In this document: positions 13,986 through 16,639 of the stretch, in pieces
Layout: every line of letters begins with the position of its first letter
Numbering within the stretch: the stretch's first letter is position 1
Source of the DNA: Bacteroidota bacterium
GTDB taxonomy: Bacteria > Bacteroidota > Bacteroidia > Bacteroidales > Prolixibacteraceae
NCBI GenBank assembly: GCA_023393265.1
Contig: JAEWME010000459.1
Coordinates: forward strand, 1 to 16,639
Length of the DNA: 16,639 bases
Reading direction: 5' to 3'
Made by a program: the position numbers and the translations under genes
Notes under the pieces: generated by a model
The model's input: the letters and a program-made list of their open reading frames with translations, nothing else
The model's database searches: none
Told to the model about the DNA's origin: nothing

Positions 13986-16639
13986 ATGCGTTTAAGTGTA
14001 TTTTTTTTGCTCCTATTTGTTGCGCAAACTTATGCTACAACAAGCTATTCTCAGGAAACACGATTAACATTTAAGGTGCAAAGCGCCCGCGTGATCGACG
14101 TGTTGAGTAAAATTGAGAACGAAAGCCAATTCTACTTTCTGTTTAATCAAAAATTAGTCGATGTAGATCGCCAGGTGAGTATTGATGTTCAGAATGAAAA
14201 CATCGATAAAATTTTGTCGAAATTATTCGATAACACCAATGTGAGCTACTCCATTCACGATCGCCAAATTGTGCTGACTACCGCCAGCACCAATGCAGCA
14301 TCTGAAGCTCAGCAACAAAAAAAGGTTTCCGGAAAGATAACTGACTCTTCAGGAGCGCCAGTTCCCGGGGTTACCGTTATGGTAAAAGGAACAACTATCG
14401 GAACAGTTTCTGATGGCACCGGAAAATACAGCTTACCCAATGTTCCGGAAGAAGGTACCCTCCAATTTACATTCATTGGAATGAAAACACAGGAGGTTCC
14501 GGTAGCAGGAAAATCAACCATCGATGTCAAAATGGTAGAAGAAACCATCGGACTCGATGAGGTTGTTGCCATTGGATATGGAACCATGAGAAAACAAGAC
14601 CTGACTGGGTCAATTTCGACAGCCAAAGGTGATGACATCCTGAAATTGCAATCGTTCAACGCCCTTGACGGATTGAAAGGAAAAGTTGCCGGCGTAAATA
14701 TCTTTTCGAACACTGGGCAGCCTGGTGGCGAAATGAGGGTAATTATCCGCGGTATTTCTACGATAAATGCTTCGGCCAGTCCGCTTTATGTAGTTGACGG
14801 AGTAGTTATGACCGACTTCCAGCTTTTGAATCCAAACGACATTGAATCCATCGAAGTTTTAAAAGATGCCTCGTCAGCAGCGATCTATGGTGCCCGCGGT
14901 GCAAACGGTGTAATTCTGGTTACAACAAAACGTGGCAGCAACGCCGGAAAAGGAACACATGTTACCTACAATGGTTCAGTATCTGTAGGAATGATGGCGC
15001 GCTACATGGATGTGATGGACGCCAACGAATGGATGTCGACATTCAAGCAAGGGCTTGAAAATGCAAACGCATGGAACGGCAAAAATTTCACTACCGATTT
15101 GTCACAAATTTTTACTGATCCACGTTTGTTCAATTCCGATGGCGCGCCTATCTACAATACCAACTGGCAGAAAGAAGCATCGCGCACAGCTATCTCAAGC
15201 AACCATCAGCTCAACATTCAGAAGAACGACGGAGTATCATCAATTGGAGCTTTCCTTAACTATACCGATCAGGAGGGAGTATTGCTTAACTCTTATTTCA
15301 AACGAGTAAATACGAAATTAACCTACGACGACAAACCTACTTCATGGCTGTCTTCGTCAATCAACCTGCTCGTTAACCACACCTGGGGTAACCGTACTTC
15401 GGACAACCCATACGGGCAGGGAGCATTGCGTACAATGGTAGAACAACTGCCATTCCTGCCGGTTAAACTCGATGGAGTATATACACAGACCAACATTATC
15501 AGCACAACTGCTATTTTGAATGACAAAGACGATCCAACCAGCGGGTACCAGGGGTTTGGTCCTGAAGGTGTTGGAAACCCTGTTGAGTTGCTCGAAAGAA
15601 TGTACGCGATGCAGTACAGGACTCAGATTTTCGGTAATGCAGCATTGACCTTTCACCTGCTGAAAGACCTCGATCTGAAGACCCAGTACGGGGTGGACTA
15701 CCACAACAACCGCAACGCAAACTATACTCCTTTCACTCCTCGTCCGCTGATCAACCAGAATTCGGCAGGAACTGCTTCAGCAAATAACTCCAACTCGCTA
15801 TACTGGCAGGAAGAAACTTACCTGACATACAAAAAAGATTTTGAGAAACATCGCCTCAATGCAATGGCAGGTATGTCGTGGCAGGAATATAACTACACTT
15901 ATTTCAGTGCTTCCGACAGCAAATACAACGATGACTTCTATGGATATTACAACCTGGGATCGGGTACAAACCGCCCAAGCGTTGGCAGCGACTTCGACAA
16001 GTGGGCGATGAATTCCTACTTCCTGCGTGGTGCCTATTCATACAATGATAAATACATGGCTACGCTGACTGGCCGTTACGACGGATCTTCTAAATTCGGA
16101 CAGAATAACAAATATGCTTTCTTCCCGTCTTTAGGTCTGGGTTGGGTTATCTCTAATGAGAATTTCTTAAAAGATAGCCGTACCATCAACCGTTTAAAAC
16201 TGCACACTTCATACGGTATTACTGGTAACTCCGAAATTGGTACTTACCGGTCGCTGGCAACTGTAAGTCAATCGAACACCATTATTGGAGATGCACTCCA
16301 CGTCGTATCATACCTGGATAACATGCCGAACTCTAATCTGAAATGGGAAAAAACAGCGCAGTATGATCTTGGTTTCGAATTGGGAATGCTGAATAACCGA
16401 CTCAATTTCGATATTTCATATTATCACAAGTACACTTCCGACCTTTTGTTGGATCGTCCGGTACCTGAATCAACAGGTTACTCGTCAATCCTCGACAACG
16501 TTGGAGCCGTATCAAACAGGGGAGTGGATCTTTTAATTACAGCCTACCCAATTCAAACTCGTAACTTAAAATGGACTTCTACCCTTAACCTGGGCTTTAA
16601 CAAAAATCGCGTTGAAAAACTCGACGAACAGGCTTCTGT
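13986..16639 (+). CDS. SusC/RagA-type TonB-dependent outer-membrane receptor with STN domain, 3' end outside window
   Basis: The receptor imports a substrate, usually a glycan or oligopeptide, through the outer membrane with TonB energy and an adjoining SusD lipoprotein. The start is the ATG at 13986; upstream in frame there is no other ATG before a TGA at 13923. Residues 1-23 are a compact signal peptide (MRLSVFFLLLFVAQTYA). The STN domain spans about 24-98 and marks receptors that signal to FecR/ECF pairs. A CarboxypepD-reg-like beta-sandwich follows (about 113-185, VSGKITDSSGAPVPGVTV), then a TonB-box-like LDEVVAIGYGT (190-200). The plug domain (about 203-320) has the SusC signature LKGKVAGVNIFSNTG, IIRGISTINASASPLYVVDG and IEVLKDASSAAIYGARGANGVILVTTKRG. 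The barrel runs on to the window edge; 884 codons are visible of about 1,000-1,100 usual. The substrate cannot be told. Confidence 0.96.
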   Translation, partial: MRLSVFFLLLFVAQTYATTSYSQETRLTFKVQSARVIDVLSKIENESQFYFLFNQKLVDVDRQVSIDVQNENIDKILSKLFDNTNVSYSIHDRQIVLTTASTNAASEAQQQKKVSGKITDSSGAPVPGVTVMVKGTTIGTVSDGTGKYSLPNVPEEGTLQFTFIGMKTQEVPVAGKSTIDVKMVEETIGLDEVVAIGYGTMRKQDLTGSISTAKGDDILKLQSFNALDGLKGKVAGVNIFSNTGQPGGEMRVIIRGISTINASASPLYVVDGVVMTDFQLLNPNDIESIEVLKDASSAAIYGARGANGVILVTTKRGSNAGKGTHVTYNGSVSVGMMARYMDVMDANEWMSTFKQGLENANAWNGKNFTTDLSQIFTDPRLFNSDGAPIYNTNWQKEASRTAISSNHQLNIQKNDGVSSIGAFLNYTDQEGVLLNSYFKRVNTKLTYDDKPTSWLSSSINLLVNHTWGNRTSDNPYGQGALRTMVEQLPFLPVKLDGVYTQTNIISTTAILNDKDDPTSGYQGFGPEGVGNPVELLERMYAMQYRTQIFGNAALTFHLLKDLDLKTQYGVDYHNNRNANYTPFTPRPLINQNSAGTASANNSNSLYWQEETYLTYKKDFEKHRLNAMAGMSWQEYNYTYFSASDSKYNDDFYGYYNLGSGTNRPSVGSDFDKWAMNSYFLRGAYSYNDKYMATLTGRYDGSSKFGQNNKYAFFPSLGLGWVISNENFLKDSRTINRLKLHTSYGITGNSEIGTYRSLATVSQSNTIIGDALHVVSYLDNMPNSNLKWEKTAQYDLGFELGMLNNRLNFDISYYHKYTSDLLLDRPVPESTGYSSILDNVGAVSNRGVDLLITAYPIQTRNLKWTSTLNLGFNKNRVEKLDEQAS

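Overview
The window looks like chromosomal DNA of a Bacteroidota member, probably of the Bacteroidales/Marinilabiliales type. The support is an ECF sigma / FecR anti-sigma / STN-containing SusC receptor series, a secreted protein with a type IX secretion (T9SS) C-terminal sorting domain, promoters of the TTG / TAnnTTTG kind, and little use of Shine-Dalgarno sites. The genus cannot be named from sequence alone.

Layout: (1) 1-2709, minus strand: an exported M16 zinc peptidase whose C-terminal end lies outside the window. (2) 2942-8911: an AT-rich block holding an alpha/beta hydrolase (+), a PAS-like/LuxR regulator (-) that ends directly against it, then a two-gene operon (+). The operon encodes a 960-residue secreted leucine-rich-repeat protein with a T9SS sorting domain and a DUF5723-like outer-membrane beta-barrel. 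(3) 9090-11913: replicative helicase DnaB, overlapped at its 3' end by an exported protein of uncertain function (a family often labelled 'asparagine synthetase B'). (4) 12002-16639: ECF sigma factor, FecR-type anti-sigma factor with TM segment and DUF4974 domain, and the first 884 codons of a SusC/RagA TonB-dependent receptor.

How the genes may work together: region 4 is a classic cell-surface signalling cassette. The receptor's STN domain would sense substrate loading and contact FecR, which would release the sigma factor to raise receptor expression. The SusD partner and any enzymes should follow beyond the window. In region 2 the LRR protein is built to be exported and anchored on the cell surface by the T9SS, and the barrel gene 20 nt downstream is a natural candidate partner. 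The divergent LuxR regulator is a possible controller.

Main points worth a second look: the LRR protein is an internal duplication with exactly 5 and 10 cysteine-ladder repeats; the LRR/DUF5723 pair; a nested 60-nt hairpin between sigma and anti-sigma; a strong hairpin between FecR and the receptor; and a decayed N-terminal leader of the receptor, with an amber codon and a frame change, which forces use of an internal start. No CRISPR array, tRNA, rRNA or insertion sequence was seen.
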